From: Candidatus Iainarchaeum sp.
GTDB taxonomy: Archaea > Iainarchaeota > Iainarchaeia > Iainarchaeales > JAFGBZ01
Assembly: GCA_016218635.1 (NCBI GenBank)
Contig: JACRDJ010000057.1
Span: 1 to 5,979, forward strand
DNA: 5,979 nucleotides
Direction: 5' to 3'
The position numbers and the translations under genes were made by a program. Positions 5,262 through 5,979 of the stretch are shown here, piece after piece (positions within the stretch are counted from its first letter, which is position 1; every line of letters begins with the position of its first letter). Under the pieces are notes generated by a model. The model had not been told where the DNA came from, ran no database searches, and was given only the letters and a program-made list of their open reading frames with translations.

Positions 5262-5822
5262 ATGGTTGATTTGATTGTGATTGCAGGCGGAGTGATTGCA
5301 TTGGCGGCGGCCGGATGGGTCATGCTGACCTATAACGGGTTTGTCGGACTACGCAACCGCATTGAGGAAGCCTGGAGTCAGATTGACGTGCAGCTCAAGA
5401 AACGGTTTGATTTGGTCCCCAACCTTGTGGAAACCGTGAAAGGATACGCCTCCCACGAAAAAAGCACGTTCACCGAAATCACAAAGGCCCGGGCGGCCAT
5501 GGCCAGCGCCGGAACCGTTCAGGAGAAAGCGGAGGCCGCCAACATGCTGACCGGAGCGCTGAAAAGCCTTTTCGCCGTGACCGAAAACTACCCCGAACTG
5601 AAAGCCAGCCAGAACTTCATGATGCTTCAGGAAGAACTCTCCGGAATCGAATCCAAAATCGCGTTTGCCCGGCAGTTCTATAACACCGAGGTCCGAAAAC
5701 TCAACACCCAGGTGGAAAGCTTTCCCTCCAACGTACTGGCCGGCCTGTTCAATTTCGTCAAACGGGACTACTTTGAAGTAACCCAAGAAGAAACCAAACC
5801 CGTAAAAGTCAGCTTCCAATAG
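5262..5822 (+). CDS. lemA: LemA family protein
   Basis: This 186-residue protein is of normal LemA length. Residues about 3-24 form a single N-terminal membrane segment, followed by the helical domain on the far side of the membrane. Family hallmarks are all present: 'YNGFVGLRNRIEEAWSQIDV' (24-43), 'QLKKRFDLVPNLVETVKGYA' (44-63), a 'HEKSTFTEITKARAAM' helix, 'TENYPELKASQNFMMLQEEL' (107-126), 'ESKIAFARQFYNTEVRKLN' and a closing 'FPSNVLAGLF...YFEV' stretch. LemA proteins are widespread, four-helix membrane-anchored proteins whose biochemical role is not settled. They are commonly encoded beside the membrane protease HtpX, as here, where htpX begins 7 bases after the stop. The two are surely co-transcribed from the promoter near 5211. 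Strong Shine-Dalgarno and T-richer codon use set this gene apart from the accessory genes upstream. Confidence 0.97.
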   Translation: MVDLIVIAGGVIALAAAGWVMLTYNGFVGLRNRIEEAWSQIDVQLKKRFDLVPNLVETVKGYASHEKSTFTEITKARAAMASAGTVQEKAEAANMLTGALKSLFAVTENYPELKASQNFMMLQEELSGIESKIAFARQFYNTEVRKLNTQVESFPSNVLAGLFNFVKRDYFEVTQEETKPVKVSFQ

Positions 5823-5824
5823 GT
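5821..5824 (+). promoter_or_regulatory. Shine-Dalgarno site of htpX overlapping the lemA stop
   Basis: AGGT overlaps the TAG stop codon of lemA and lies 5 bases before ATG 5830. This points to coupled translation within one operon. Confidence 0.55.
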
Positions 5825-5829
5825 TTCCC

Positions 5830-5979
5830 ATGTACGAGCAGATTGAAGCCAACCAGCGGAACTCACTATTGATTCTGGCCGGCTTCGTTTTATTCATCTT
5901 CCTGCTCGCATGGGTGTTCACCGAAGTGCTGGCCGGAGGATTTGGAATCTTTGGGTTCGTATTCGCCGGCGGAATCGCA
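5830..5979 (+). CDS. htpX: HtpX-type M48 membrane metalloprotease (3' partial)
   Basis: The first 50 residues are present and the gene runs off the window. 'MYEQIEANQRNS' at the start is typical of HtpX, followed by a hydrophobic segment at about 13-30, 'WVFTE', and the beginning of a second Gly-rich hydrophobic segment (36-50). HtpX proteins are integral-membrane zinc proteases that degrade damaged membrane proteins. The HExxH zinc site lies beyond the window, so activity cannot be checked. The call rests on the N-terminal sequence and on the conserved lemA-htpX neighbourhood. Confidence 0.9.
   Translation, partial: MYEQIEANQRNSLLILAGFVLFIFLLAWVFTEVLAGGFGIFGFVFAGGIA

Noticed and set aside
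5349..5921. Minus-strand open frame of 190 codons opposite lemA
   Set aside because: LemA on the plus strand is unmistakable, and the minus frame also overlaps the htpX start.

Overview
The window reads as archaeal chromosome. The best evidence is a tRNA-Val(UAC) at 4601-4673: its sequence is of archaeal type, it has no encoded CCA, and a TATA-like box lies about 28 bases upstream. T/A-rich boxes also lie about 24-29 bases before several start codons. A DPANN-type lineage would fit the short leaderless-looking genes and lineage-specific proteins, but this is inference and cannot be fixed from 6 kb. All genes are on the + strand.

Bases 1-4554 hold four genes of a family I do not recognise by name. 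Three of them share a C-terminal module of roughly 140-150 residues. It begins with a charged helix, continues through a [N/Q/E]P[F/L] element and a 'TLPE...KIF' motif, and in two copies ends near 'WRNP'. In front of this module sit different repeat arrays. The gene at 1-744 (5' end outside the window) and the gene at 768-2197 carry winged-helix-like repeats. The gene at 2800-4554 carries five copies of a repeat ending in an F-x-G-H-G-S/T-W core. The 143-residue gene at 2324-2755 may be a reduced, stand-alone version of the module. The gene at 768-2197 is interrupted by an apparent -1 frameshift close to 1841-1862. The 126 bases between 2197 and 2324 contain two abutting perfect inverted repeats that could form a structured RNA.

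Bases 4569-5161 hold tRNA-Val with its promoter, then a 149-residue helical protein of unknown function. That protein begins with the same kind of Pro/Lys-rich tail as its neighbours.

Bases 5211-5979 change character. A TATA box, a leader with a good Shine-Dalgarno site, and lemA are followed 7 bases later by the start of htpX, which runs off the window. This is a well-known membrane-protein quality-control pair and looks like an ordinary core operon.

The likely interest is the modular, repeat-bearing family in the first 4.5 kb. It looks like a set of nucleic-acid-binding or scaffolding proteins with interchangeable N-terminal arrays and a common C-terminal interaction module. I see no catalytic motif in any of them, so no enzymatic function is claimed.
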